Assembly: GCA_023415635.1 (NCBI GenBank)
Contig: JAEZJV010000046.1
Location: 124,001-188,000, forward strand
Reading direction: 5' to 3'
Length of the DNA stretch: 64,000 bases
DNA from: Bacillota bacterium
Lineage (GTDB): Bacteria; Bacillota; Clostridia; Lachnospirales; Lachnospiraceae
Part shown: piece by piece, positions 51,133 through 59,831 of the stretch
How the letters are laid out: each line of letters opens with the position of its first letter
Numbering within the stretch: position 1 is the first letter of the stretch
The notes under the pieces: generated by a model
What the model saw: the letters and a program-made list of their open reading frames with translations, nothing else
Databases searched by the model: none
What the model was told of the DNA's origin: nothing
Position numbers and translations under genes: made by a program

Positions 51133-52527
51133 TCAATGTAATATTTCGCAAAGCAGGATTTCATTAGTTAAAAAGCCAGTAATCCTTACCAAAAGCAGTT
51201 GATTGGAGAGATCGTCTTTTCCAGGAACCGCCAGCTTTAGATAGCGTTCATTGTGTCCAACCTGGTATTTTATTCCATTCATCTCTTCCGTTTCTTCAAA
51301 TAGAATTTTCTCTATTCTGCCCACAAACAGCTTACGGTATTCCGCTGCCATCAAATTTGAAAGGGAGATCAGTTCATCACTTCTTCTGTTTTTAATGTCC
51401 TCCGGAATCTGGTTTGGCATAGCTGCTGCCTTCGTACCCGCACGTTTGGAATATTTGAATACATGGATATGAGAAAAGCCTACTCGTCTAACAAACTCCA
51501 TGGTCTCTGCAAATTCCGTCTCAGACTCTCCGGGAAATCCGACGATGACGTCCGTGGTAAAGGAGGGCAGTTCAAAGAAGCTTCTGATCAATTTTACTCT
51601 TTCAAAATACTCCTCGGACAGATATTTGCGATTCATACGCTTCAATACGCTGTCACTGCCGCTTTGGAGCGAAAGGTGAAAATGCGGACAGAACTGTTCT
51701 ACCCTGGAGATGCCACCCAGGAATTTCTCCGTGATTATCCTGGGTTCCAGAGAGCCCAGACGAATTCGCGTAATTCCGTGAATTTTTCCTATCTCCGTAA
51801 TCAGGCTCGCAAGCGGCATCTCCTCCGATCCGTAAGACTCCTGAGAAGTCCCCTGCTGATCCGAGCTTATTGCATCCGTCACATCCTCTGATATATCCTG
51901 TGTCCTCCTATCTGTTCCGTAGGAGGAAATGTGGATTCCTGTCAGTACAATTTCCTGATACCCCTTGTCAGCCAATGCCTGTACCTCTGCAAGGATATCC
52001 TCCTCCCGTCTGCTTCTTACTCTTCCCCTGACATAGGGAATAATACAGTAGGAGCAAAAACGATTACATCCATCCTGAATCTTGATAAAGGCTCTGGTCT
52101 TCTCCATGGCCTTGATCACAGGAAGCTCCTCGTAGTCTCGTTCATCATTGATGTTAACAACCAGTTGCTCTTTATTGTTACTGTCCATGCACCGTTCTAC
52201 CATGGCAACAATGTCTGATTTTTTGTTATTTCCTACTACCAGATCAACCGCGTTGTCCTGCTGCAGTACCTCTTCTGCTGCCTGTACATAGCATCCTACT
52301 GCCGCAATAACAGCCTTAGGATTCCTATGTTTCGCCTGATGCAGCATCTGGCGTGACTTTCGGTCCGCAATATTGGTTACCGTACAGGTATTGACAATAT
52401 ATACATCTGCTACTTCTTTAAAATCAACAATACGGTATCCGGCAGCTTCGAACATTCCGCGCATTGCTTCTGTTTCGTAAGAATTCACCTTGCATCCAAG
52501 GCTCAAAAATGCTGCTGTCTTAATCAT
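51133..52527 (-). CDS. mtaB: tRNA t6A37 methylthiotransferase MtaB
   Basis: A 464-residue radical SAM methylthiotransferase that makes ms2t6A at position 37. N-terminal UPF0004 domain with LGCKVNSYETEAM and CTVTNIADRKSRQML; radical SAM motif CNRFCSYC in QDGCNRFCSYCIIPYVRG; a TRAM-like C-terminus. About 27 extra, acidic Ser/Asp/Gln residues lie after SSYGTD (about 203-232), where relatives have a short turn. The insertion is surface loop by position. It lies upstream of ireB with 80 bases between them. Confidence 0.95.
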   Translation of the reverse strand: MIKTAAFLSLGCKVNSYETEAMRGMFEAAGYRIVDFKEVADVYIVNTCTVTNIADRKSRQMLHQAKHRNPKAVIAAVGCYVQAAEEVLQQDNAVDLVVGNNKKSDIVAMVERCMDSNNKEQLVVNINDERDYEELPVIKAMEKTRAFIKIQDGCNRFCSYCIIPYVRGRVRSRREEDILAEVQALADKGYQEIVLTGIHISSYGTDRRTQDISEDVTDAISSDQQGTSQESYGSEEMPLASLITEIGKIHGITRIRLGSLEPRIITEKFLGGISRVEQFCPHFHLSLQSGSDSVLKRMNRKYLSEEYFERVKLIRSFFELPSFTTDVIVGFPGESETEFAETMEFVRRVGFSHIHVFKYSKRAGTKAAAMPNQIPEDIKNRRSDELISLSNLMAAEYRKLFVGRIEKILFEETEEMNGIKYQVGHNERYLKLAVPGKDDLSNQLLLVRITGFLTNEILLCEILH

Positions 52528-52642
52528 GTACCTTTATAATCCTTTCTATTATATCCGCTCTATCTGTAATAAACCTATAAAACATTATATTCTATATGCT
52601 TTCCTATACAACTTTTCCCCATTTTTTTATGAACTTTGTATA

Positions 52643-52671
52643 TTGACTTTTAATTTGCTAAATTATAGTAT
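52643..52671 (+). promoter_or_regulatory. Promoter of the HPr-like gene
   Basis: TTGACT (52643-52648) and TAGTAT (52666-52671) with a 17-base spacer, about 30 bases before the start. Confidence 0.7.
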
Positions 52672-52702
52672 ATACATATACTGAATAAAGGAGGAGTTAA
52701 TA

Positions 52703-52936
52703 ATGAAGACGGTTAAAATTTCATTAAATTCAATCGATAAGGTAAAGGCATTCGTAAATGATGTAACTAAATTTGATTCCGATTTTGATTTAGTTTCCGG
52801 TAGATATGTTATAGATGCAAAGTCCATTATGGGTATCTTCAGTCTTGATCTTTCGAAGAATATTGATTTAAACATTCATAGCGAAGAGAGCATGGACAGT
52901 ATCTTACAAATATTAAAGCCTTATATCGTTGAATAA
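52703..52936 (+). CDS. HPr-family protein lacking the phosphorylatable histidine
   Basis: A 77-residue HPr-fold protein. The region that carries His15 in HPr (GLHARPA) reads NSIDKVKA here, so PEP-dependent phosphorylation is impossible. The Ser46 region is intact: DAKSIMGIFSLDL with Ser41 where HPr kinase acts. This is the Crh-like condition, but with no histidine or glutamine at the site. A regulatory role with CcpA or another partner is possible and unproven. AAAGGAGG precedes the ATG. It has its own promoter and terminator. Confidence 0.88.
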   Translation: MKTVKISLNSIDKVKAFVNDVTKFDSDFDLVSGRYVIDAKSIMGIFSLDLSKNIDLNIHSEESMDSILQILKPYIVE

Positions 52937-52956
52937 TAATACATATTGATTTTACC

Positions 52957-52991
52957 AAGGGAAGATGAGAATTCGTCTTCCCTAATTTTTT
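52957..52991 (+). terminator. Terminator of the HPr-like gene
   Basis: AGGGAAGA and TCTTCCCT form a perfect eight-base stem followed by AATTTTTT on the plus strand. The thiI gene converges from the other side and may share it. Confidence 0.85.
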
Positions 52992-53000
52992 ACCTGCTTT

Positions 53001-54197
53001 TTACGCTTTCCCGATTGTAATTATCTCTACGGTGTCCAGCGCGGTTTCTATCATCTCATCAATTTTATCCTTCAGCTTTTCTTCCGATCTATTTATTACC
53101 TTGATACTTGGTCTGGTAACCGGATGCTTCGCTACAAAGATGGTACAACAGTCCTCAAAGGGCTGAATGGAAGTCTCAAAGGTATCAATTTGCTCTGCTA
53201 TCTTCACTATATCCTTCTTGTCAAATGCAATCAGAGGCCGGTATACAGGCATGCTACACACCTCATTGGTTGCTGCCAGACTTTGCATGGTCTGACTTGC
53301 CACCTGACCAATGCTTTCACCGGTTATCAGCCCCAGGCAGCCCTCCTGTTCGGCAATCCTCTCCGCAATTCTCATCATATATCTTCTCATTATGATGGTC
53401 AGCTCCTCATGGGGACACTGGTCATAGATATAGAGCTGAATATCCGTGAAATTCACTACAAAAAGCTTCATGCTTCCGGTATACTTCGAGATCTTCTCTG
53501 CCAGATCCACAACCTTCTGTTTCGCTCTGTCACTGGTATACGGTGGTGCATGGAAGTAGGTTGCTGCCAGAGAAACACCCCTCTTTGATATCATATAGCC
53601 TGCTACCGGACTATCAATACCGCCCGACAGCAGCAGCATTCCCTTGCCGTTGCAACCGACAGGCATACCACCCTGACCGGGTATAATAATAGAATACACA
53701 TAGCATTTGGTACGTACTTCAACCGTAATCCTGACACCGGGCTCATGAACATCCACCTTCATCTCAGGAAAACGCCTTAAAAGATATGCACCCATCTCGA
53801 TACAAATCTCCGGTGAGGTATAAGGGTAGCTCTTATCCGCACGTTTCGCTTCCACCTTAAAGGTAAAATGTCTGTCCTGATACATTTTCTCTACATAGTC
53901 ACCCACACCCTGAGTCAACAACTCCCATTCTGAGCTTTCAATCACCATTACCGGGCAGAAGGAGGAAATACCAAAAACCCTCTGCAGAGCAGTTACTGTC
54001 TCCTCATAATCATACCCCTCAGGACACTCTACGAATATTCTTCCCTGTTCCTTACTTACCGTATATTCTCCACAGGTTGTTGTCTCCAACGATTTTAAAG
54101 CTTCCTTAACCCTGTCTCGCAGGGCATTTTCAAAGATATAACGGTTATTTCCCTTTAGACCAATTTCTGCATATTTTATTAAAAATGCTTTAAACAT
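53001..54197 (-). CDS. thiI: tRNA 4-thiouridine synthase ThiI
   Basis: A 398-residue enzyme that makes s4U8 in tRNA and may pass sulfur to thiamine thiazole. N-terminal ferredoxin-like and THUMP domains (about 1-165), then the PP-loop LLSGGIDSPVAGYMISKRG near 190 that activates uridine with ATP. The C-terminal rhodanese domain of E. coli ThiI is absent, as in Bacillus. Sulfur then comes from a dedicated cysteine desulfurase, and such a gene lies 80 bases upstream on the same strand, as nifZ does in B. subtilis. Confidence 0.95.
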   Translation of the reverse strand: MFKAFLIKYAEIGLKGNNRYIFENALRDRVKEALKSLETTTCGEYTVSKEQGRIFVECPEGYDYEETVTALQRVFGISSFCPVMVIESSEWELLTQGVGDYVEKMYQDRHFTFKVEAKRADKSYPYTSPEICIEMGAYLLRRFPEMKVDVHEPGVRITVEVRTKCYVYSIIIPGQGGMPVGCNGKGMLLLSGGIDSPVAGYMISKRGVSLAATYFHAPPYTSDRAKQKVVDLAEKISKYTGSMKLFVVNFTDIQLYIYDQCPHEELTIIMRRYMMRIAERIAEQEGCLGLITGESIGQVASQTMQSLAATNEVCSMPVYRPLIAFDKKDIVKIAEQIDTFETSIQPFEDCCTIFVAKHPVTRPSIKVINRSEEKLKDKIDEMIETALDTVEIITIGKA

Positions 54198-54277
54198 CTT
54201 ATCCTCCTGTTTCGCCTTCCCATGTTCTTCTGGTTTATCTGGATGTCTTATTGAACATCCTGTTGGTATTATGAGAT

Positions 54278-55468
54278 TTATCTTTTTCTTGTATAACGTC
54301 TTAGTACCGGGAGCAATTGTCTGATGCTCTCCAGTGTGATATCAATTTCCTCCTCAGTAGTCATTTCTGACATAGAGAAACGAAGTGTCGAGTCCATTAA
54401 GTCCTTGGGTAGGCCGATGGAAATAAGTGTCACGCTGGGTTGTGGATGATGAGCGCTGCAGGCCGAACCAGAGGATACGTAGATTCCCTTATCCTCCAGA
54501 GCATGCAAAAACACCTCGCTGCGAACCCCCTGAAAGCTTACACTCATAATATGCGGTGCTGATTGTCTTAGCAGGTCCAGTTCAAAATCCTCCGTACATT
54601 CCATTGGGACACCATTGACTGTTACATCCGAAAGTCTGCTGACCTCACGTAAAAATTTCTGCTTCAGACGATACATTCTTTCTATCTTATCATCAAAATC
54701 TGTATAGATCTCCTTAACAGCCTGTCCTAGTCCTGCGATTCCGGGGACATTCTCCGTACCCGAACGAAGCCCTCTCTGATGCCCTCCACCGAATACGATA
54801 GGATTCAGCTTTATCTTATCACTGACATATAATGCTCCGATTCCCTTCGGTCCATGGATCTTATGCCCACTGAAGGTCAGAAGATCAATTCCCTCTCGTT
54901 TTGGATAAATCCGATATTTTCCAAAGGCCTGAACTGCATCCACATGAAAGATAATATCCTTCTTTTTATCCTTTACCGCTGATGCTAGCTTTGCAACCTC
55001 CTGGACAGAGCCTATCTCGTTATTGACATACATGATTGAGACAATCAGAGTCTGCTCCATAATCAGCTCCAAAAGCTTCTCTTTATCAAGTCTGCCGCTT
55101 GCATCCACCGGTGCACGACTAACGGTAAAACCGTTTTCCTCAAGATAAGCTAAGGGCTCATGCACAGACGGATGTTCAATTGAAGTTGTAATGATATGAC
55201 TGCCTCTCCGCCTGTTAGCCAGTGCTGTACCGATTAAGGCCAGGTTATTGGCTTCCGTACCGCCTGAGGTAAATATGATTTCCTTCGGCTCAACCTTAAG
55301 GCTTCCTGCTATGATAGCTGCTGCATCCTTCATATACTGCTCCGCTTTCACTCCCAGACGATGCATTGAGGAAGGATTGCCGTAATCCTCATAAAAGGCT
55401 TTAAGCAGCTTTTCTTTGACTCCTTCGGTTACTCTTGTTGTTGCTGAATTGTCCAAATATATCTCCAT
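54278..55468 (-). CDS. Cysteine desulfurase (ThiI-partner, NifS/NifZ-like)
   Basis: A 396-residue PLP enzyme that takes sulfur from cysteine. It shows YLDNSATTRVTEGVKE at the start, the PLP-binding Lys in TFSGHKIHGPKG, and the catalytic Cys in VSSGSACSAHHPQ. Length and gene pairing fit the NifS-like partner of a rhodanese-less ThiI. GGAGTGTAC precedes the ATG at 55468. It is the first gene of a two-gene unit with thiI and has its own promoter. Confidence 0.95.
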   Translation of the reverse strand: MEIYLDNSATTRVTEGVKEKLLKAFYEDYGNPSSMHRLGVKAEQYMKDAAAIIAGSLKVEPKEIIFTSGGTEANNLALIGTALANRRRGSHIITTSIEHPSVHEPLAYLEENGFTVSRAPVDASGRLDKEKLLELIMEQTLIVSIMYVNNEIGSVQEVAKLASAVKDKKKDIIFHVDAVQAFGKYRIYPKREGIDLLTFSGHKIHGPKGIGALYVSDKIKLNPIVFGGGHQRGLRSGTENVPGIAGLGQAVKEIYTDFDDKIERMYRLKQKFLREVSRLSDVTVNGVPMECTEDFELDLLRQSAPHIMSVSFQGVRSEVFLHALEDKGIYVSSGSACSAHHPQPSVTLISIGLPKDLMDSTLRFSMSEMTTEEEIDITLESIRQLLPVLRRYTRKR

Positions 55469-55525
55469 AGTACACTCCATAAGTTCGAATTTATCAATAG
55501 TATTCCTATAACATTCATGTTTTAT

Positions 55526-55554
55526 AGTATAACATAGTTAGATATAAATTCCAA
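55526..55554 (-). promoter_or_regulatory. Promoter of the cysteine desulfurase-thiI unit
   Basis: TTGGAA (55554-55549) and TATACT (55531-55526) on the minus strand, spacer 17 bases, about 60 bases before the start. Confidence 0.65.
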
Positions 55555-55561
55555 AGATATT

Positions 55562-56467
55562 TTAATCCTGTCTGCCGTGGATGAAGCTGCTTCTGTTCTT
55601 CTCCAACAGGCACAATAGCGCATAAGGATTGATGCTCATCTCTCCGGCTTCGGTCTGGACATATATACCAACATGAAGATGTACGTCGAACTGACCTACG
55701 GTTCCCTCCTTACCGTAACCACTGTCACCCATAAAGCCAAGCAGCTGGCCGGCTATAATATTGTCTCCCTCAGACAGTTCGGGCGCATAAGAAGCCAGAT
55801 GTGCATAATAGAAATAGCCACCCGAAGGAGACCTGATCCCGATTCGATAACCTCCCTGCTCCAGCCATCCAAGCTTCTCCACCCTACCATCCGTGATACT
55901 GATAATGGGATAATAGCCTCGAAGGTTATTGTTGGCCATAATATCCGTCCCTTCATGCTTTCTTCTGCCGCCGTAATTTCTAAGCTCATTCCATGAATCC
56001 GCAAAGGAAATGTCTTTATTCTGAGTATTACTACCATCCACTCTCGGCACCGGAAAGCATTTTAAGTCTGACAGGATTGCATCATAATATTCATACAGCC
56101 TGCCAAAACCCTGTCTCTGCACCAGCCTCTTCCTACCCCGCAAAAAAGCTTCCTCCGAAACAAGCTTATGGTCTGTTAAATCAAACTCTCTTGCCAGCAT
56201 ACTGAAGGTCAGATACCCTATAGCGTCTATATATTTCTCCCCGGATAATCTAGGGCTTTTATTCTTCAGCCTTTCCATTCTGGTCTCTGCTTCCTCTATC
56301 ACTCTGCCATTCAGCCTTAGGTCACGAAATGCATCATAATTAATGCTTTCCGTAAGAGTATTTCGGATGTCCCTCTCCGAACATAGATAATTCAACATAT
56401 TTCCGGTAATACCCAGAGACACGAGAAAAATACAGATTTTTAGCCAAAACCGTCCCGTCATTGACAA
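55562..56467 (-). CDS. M23 family (LytM-type) metallopeptidase, membrane anchored
   Basis: A 301-residue exported wall hydrolase. One N-terminal helix (about 8-27) anchors it. A helical region follows to about 165, then the M23 domain with zinc ligands His and Asp in RKHEGTDIMA and the HxH motif in HLHVGIYV. All three zinc ligands and the catalytic His are present, so it should be active on cell wall peptides. It stands between the nifS-thiI promoter and the LCP gene on the same strand. Confidence 0.92.
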   Translation of the reverse strand: MSMTGRFWLKICIFLVSLGITGNMLNYLCSERDIRNTLTESINYDAFRDLRLNGRVIEEAETRMERLKNKSPRLSGEKYIDAIGYLTFSMLAREFDLTDHKLVSEEAFLRGRKRLVQRQGFGRLYEYYDAILSDLKCFPVPRVDGSNTQNKDISFADSWNELRNYGGRRKHEGTDIMANNNLRGYYPIISITDGRVEKLGWLEQGGYRIGIRSPSGGYFYYAHLASYAPELSEGDNIIAGQLLGFMGDSGYGKEGTVGQFDVHLHVGIYVQTEAGEMSINPYALLCLLEKNRSSFIHGRQD

Positions 56468-56589
56468 CCTCCCTGCAGTGAAATCACACTGTCGAATTCG
56501 GACAACTAAATATATGCCGGAAAGGAAGGTTATATAACTTAGGATAGCTTACGAAATTACAGCGTCTATAAATAATAGCAGCATGCAAT

Positions 56590-56625
56590 AAGAGGATCTT
56601 GCCTTTTTCTTGGCAAAACCCTCTA
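56590..56625. terminator. Inverted repeat after the LCP gene
   Basis: AGAGG with GGCAA pairs across CCTCT and TTGCC around a central run of T/A. It lies 12 bases past the LCP stop at 56638. The U-tract is weak on the minus strand. Confidence 0.5.
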
Positions 56626-56637
56626 GGATATAGTGAA

Positions 56638-58110
56638 TTATTGTGTGCCAGAAGTGGTACTGTTTGGATCGGCAGGACTTGCTGTATGGTCATCTCCGAA
56701 GATATAGTTATGAAGGATTGTAATATTTTTCTGCAGGTCAGGTATGATACAATCCATTCCTCGGACCTTAGCCGTATCAAAGGCTCCGTCTGCCGGAATT
56801 CTGAGCTGCTGCATGTCCATAGTTCCCATCTCAATGAAGGAATTTAATAACACCTCAAAATTCTTGTTGTTAATATCTGTAGTGATCATGGGCAGGAGCT
56901 CAAACATTATCGTTGCCAGTTCAACCTTGCTCTTAGTTTTATACTTATCAAAAATGGCATTCAGAATAATGCGGTGTCTGTCCGTCCTCCCATAGTCATT
57001 ATTATTTCCTGTGATTGTAGCTTTCTTTCTGACCCTCGAATACCCCAGCACCTGATTACCGTTCATCAGCTGTTTTCCGGGAACCACGTTACGATATGCC
57101 GGATTCGAGATATAATTTGTCCTATTTAAGTACTTCGCTTCCCCATCCGTCAGTTCGATCTCCAGACCGCCAAGCTTGTCGATAATCTGCTCAAATCTTT
57201 CAAAATTCACCATGACACAGCCATCCAGACGGAGGTTAAAATTCAGCGAGATCGTCTCGTATAGCAGATCCAGGCCGCCCTTTTCATAAGCACAATTAAG
57301 CTTATTATCCTGATATCCGGGTATCTGTACATAAGTATCACGCATCAAGGAGGTCAACATCAGCTCCTTCGTATTGGTATTCATGGTGGCAACAATTATG
57401 ACATCAGTACGCCCTCTGGCCGTACCGGAACCGATTGCTTCCTCCCCCAGCAGGAGGATATTATATACACCCTCCTCCTGTCTTCCCTCACCGGCATGAA
57501 CAGGCCAAACAATTGAATTCGGATCTAATTCCTTTGCTTTAGATTCCTTATCAGCTTCATCAATGTAATCTATATCCTCCGTAGCGTCGGCGGTATTTTC
57601 AAAGCTCCCTGTTACCGAGGACCAGATTTTACTGGTAATGTTAACTCCCATTGCGATTAATAGCTTATTGCCGGGTTTTGTAAACCCGAAAAAGAAGGAA
57701 AAGCCGACAAGGCATAGCAGGGTCAGTATAATTCCGTTACGGATACGATAGCTGCTCTTTTCTTTCTGCTTTTTTTCTGCTGCTTCTGCTCCAATGCAAT
57801 CCATCTCTTCACAGATTTTACGGGCTAAGGAGTTCTTAATATCATAAAGCTCCTCTTCAATATCTTCTTCATTTGGTTCGCGATAGATCATTGGCTCCTG
57901 TGCAGCGGCGGATTGGGAAGCCGCCTCCGTAGTATCATTAAATTCCACAGCATAATTCATAGTAATTGTATCCTGAATAACGAAATCGGAATCCTCTTCC
58001 CTGTCTTCCTCAGTATCACGGAAGGCGAGTTCGATGTTTTTATAAAAATTCTCATTGAATTCCGGATCATTATCAAACTCAAATGTTGGATTTATATCAT
58101 CCCTGCCCAT
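56638..58110 (-). CDS. LytR-CpsA-Psr (LCP) family wall polymer ligase
   Basis: A 490-residue membrane protein. Residues about 1-120 are an acidic cytoplasmic region, one transmembrane helix lies at about 124-146 (GIILTLLCLVGFSFFFGF), and the LCP domain (about 215-410) has LLLGEEAIGSGTARGRTDVIIV, the basic residues of SLMRDTYVQIP and NKLNCAYEKGG, and GYSRVRKK. LCP enzymes attach teichoic acids or capsule to peptidoglycan. The long acidic cytoplasmic tail is unusual in the family. It lies downstream of pepD with 34 bases between. Confidence 0.93.
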   Translation of the reverse strand: MGRDDINPTFEFDNDPEFNENFYKNIELAFRDTEEDREEDSDFVIQDTITMNYAVEFNDTTEAASQSAAAQEPMIYREPNEEDIEEELYDIKNSLARKICEEMDCIGAEAAEKKQKEKSSYRIRNGIILTLLCLVGFSFFFGFTKPGNKLLIAMGVNITSKIWSSVTGSFENTADATEDIDYIDEADKESKAKELDPNSIVWPVHAGEGRQEEGVYNILLLGEEAIGSGTARGRTDVIIVATMNTNTKELMLTSLMRDTYVQIPGYQDNKLNCAYEKGGLDLLYETISLNFNLRLDGCVMVNFERFEQIIDKLGGLEIELTDGEAKYLNRTNYISNPAYRNVVPGKQLMNGNQVLGYSRVRKKATITGNNNDYGRTDRHRIILNAIFDKYKTKSKVELATIMFELLPMITTDINNKNFEVLLNSFIEMGTMDMQQLRIPADGAFDTAKVRGMDCIIPDLQKNITILHNYIFGDDHTASPADPNSTTSGTQ

Positions 58111-58144
58111 CTTTTCATCTCCTATATCTATAAAGCTTCATTAA

Positions 58145-59620
58145 TTATTTATGCTGTTTATCCGCCACAATCTTTTCAAGTAATTGATAGACACGGATAG
58201 CGGATGGAATATTTAATTTCTCTTCCACCGTATGCACATGGAATAGGTCCGGTCCGATAGAGATGGCATCAATACTGGGGAGCTTCTCGTTAATAATACC
58301 GCATTCCAGACCGGCATGAATGGCTTCTACCCTGATCTCCTTACCTGTCTGTTCCTTATACAATTTCTTATATCTCTCACGAAGGGGTGAGTCAGGCATA
58401 TACTCCCAACCGGGATACTCAGAATACTCCTTATATTCACCACCCAGGAAGCTGATCATATAATTCAACCTATCTCCCATAAAATGCTTGTAACTATGAA
58501 TAGAGCTACGAAGGGCACTCACAAAAACAGCTTTATCCTCCTCGGTCTTAAATATCCCAAGATTAAGAGAGCTTTCTACAAGCCCCGGAATATGAGAGCT
58601 CATAACCTGTACACCATTCGGCATATTCACCAGCATAAAGAGCAGCTTCTCAAAGGATAGAGGATGAAGCACCTCAAAGGTTCCGTCTCCCTGATCCTCA
58701 ATTTCAAAATTCAACTGTGGTTCACTTCCAGACATCTCCTGCTGATAACCTTCCATCTGCCTAGTGACAGCCTCCTTGAACAGCAGAACAGCTTCTTCAA
58801 GCTCCTTGCCCAGACCAGGTATCAGAAGCTCCGCTTCTGCTTCTCTCGGTATGACATTATCCTTAAAGCCTCCCATGGCATTAATGAAAGCAAAGGGGTT
58901 CTCTTCTCTGAGATCAAACAACAATCTTCCCAGAAGCATCGGTGCATTTGCCCTGGAGAGATGGATATCCGTGCCGGAATGTCCACCCTGCATACCACCA
59001 AGGCTGATTGTCAGCTTTCTGCCGGTAACGGCTACTCTGCTAATCGGGAGTGAACAGCTAATCCTCATACCACCTGCACAGCTGGTCAGGACACAATCCT
59101 CCTCTTCCGAATCTAGATTAATCAGGTATTTTCCCTTACATTTACTTAAGTCCAGCTTCATAGCCCCGTTCAAACCAATCTCTTCATCTGTCGTGATGAC
59201 TGCTTCCAGTCTTGGATGACTGAGGGTTTCGTCTGAAAACATGGCAAGGATATAGGCTACCGCAACTCCGTTGTCTGCACCCAGCGTGGTGCTGTCTGCC
59301 CGAAGATAATCACCGTCTACCACAAGTCTAATTGCATCCTTCGTAAAGTCATGGGTAGAATCCTTTCGCTTTTCACAAATCATATCCATATGACCCTGTA
59401 AAATAACTGCAGGTTCCTCCTCGTAGCCGGGTGTCGCTTCCTTAATCATAATCACGTTATAGGCATCATCCTGATAATACTCCAGCTGATGCTGCTTAGC
59501 ATATTCCACAAGGTAATTGCTGATTGCCATCTCATTTCCGGATCCCCTCGGTATCCTGGATATCTCACTAAAATACTTGAAAATTCCCTTATAATCTAAT
59601 TGTTCTAGTATCCTCTCCAT
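58145..59620 (-). CDS. pepD: Aminoacyl-histidine dipeptidase (PepD, M20C)
   Basis: A 491-residue di-zinc dipeptidase. Metal ligands: His and Asp in QGHMDMICEK, Asp in TTLGADNGVAVAY, the Glu-Glu in TTDEEIGLNGA and Asp in NLDSEEED, and the His in AIHAGLECG. The lid domain (about 190-370) is present. It cleaves Xaa-His dipeptides such as carnosine and other short peptides. It is 34 bases upstream of the LCP gene on the same strand. Confidence 0.94.
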   Translation of the reverse strand: MERILEQLDYKGIFKYFSEISRIPRGSGNEMAISNYLVEYAKQHQLEYYQDDAYNVIMIKEATPGYEEEPAVILQGHMDMICEKRKDSTHDFTKDAIRLVVDGDYLRADSTTLGADNGVAVAYILAMFSDETLSHPRLEAVITTDEEIGLNGAMKLDLSKCKGKYLINLDSEEEDCVLTSCAGGMRISCSLPISRVAVTGRKLTISLGGMQGGHSGTDIHLSRANAPMLLGRLLFDLREENPFAFINAMGGFKDNVIPREAEAELLIPGLGKELEEAVLLFKEAVTRQMEGYQQEMSGSEPQLNFEIEDQGDGTFEVLHPLSFEKLLFMLVNMPNGVQVMSSHIPGLVESSLNLGIFKTEEDKAVFVSALRSSIHSYKHFMGDRLNYMISFLGGEYKEYSEYPGWEYMPDSPLRERYKKLYKEQTGKEIRVEAIHAGLECGIINEKLPSIDAISIGPDLFHVHTVEEKLNIPSAIRVYQLLEKIVADKQHK

Positions 59621-59665
59621 ACTTATAATGCCTTTCTTCTAATAATATCGTAAAAACGGATGAAA

Positions 59666-59735
59666 GAACCGAGTACCAAATTCATCCAATACCATGAATT
59701 GGACGAGATAAAAAGTGGCCCGGTTCAATTTTTTT
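59666..59735. other. Structured inverted repeat with U-tract on the plus strand
   Basis: GAACCG (59666-59671) and CGGTTC (59721-59726) flank a second inverted repeat (AATTCATCC and ATGAATTGG). On the plus strand AATTTTTTT follows, the pattern of an intrinsic terminator, but no plus-strand gene lies upstream. On the minus strand it sits between the PFL-type and pepD genes. Confidence 0.45.
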
Positions 59736-59831
59736 AATTATGTTACTATTTTCATTCAATACTATTCTACTATTTTCTCTGATCCTAAACAATAGTAACT
59801 AGAAACTAATATCAATTTCTTCTAGTTTTTA

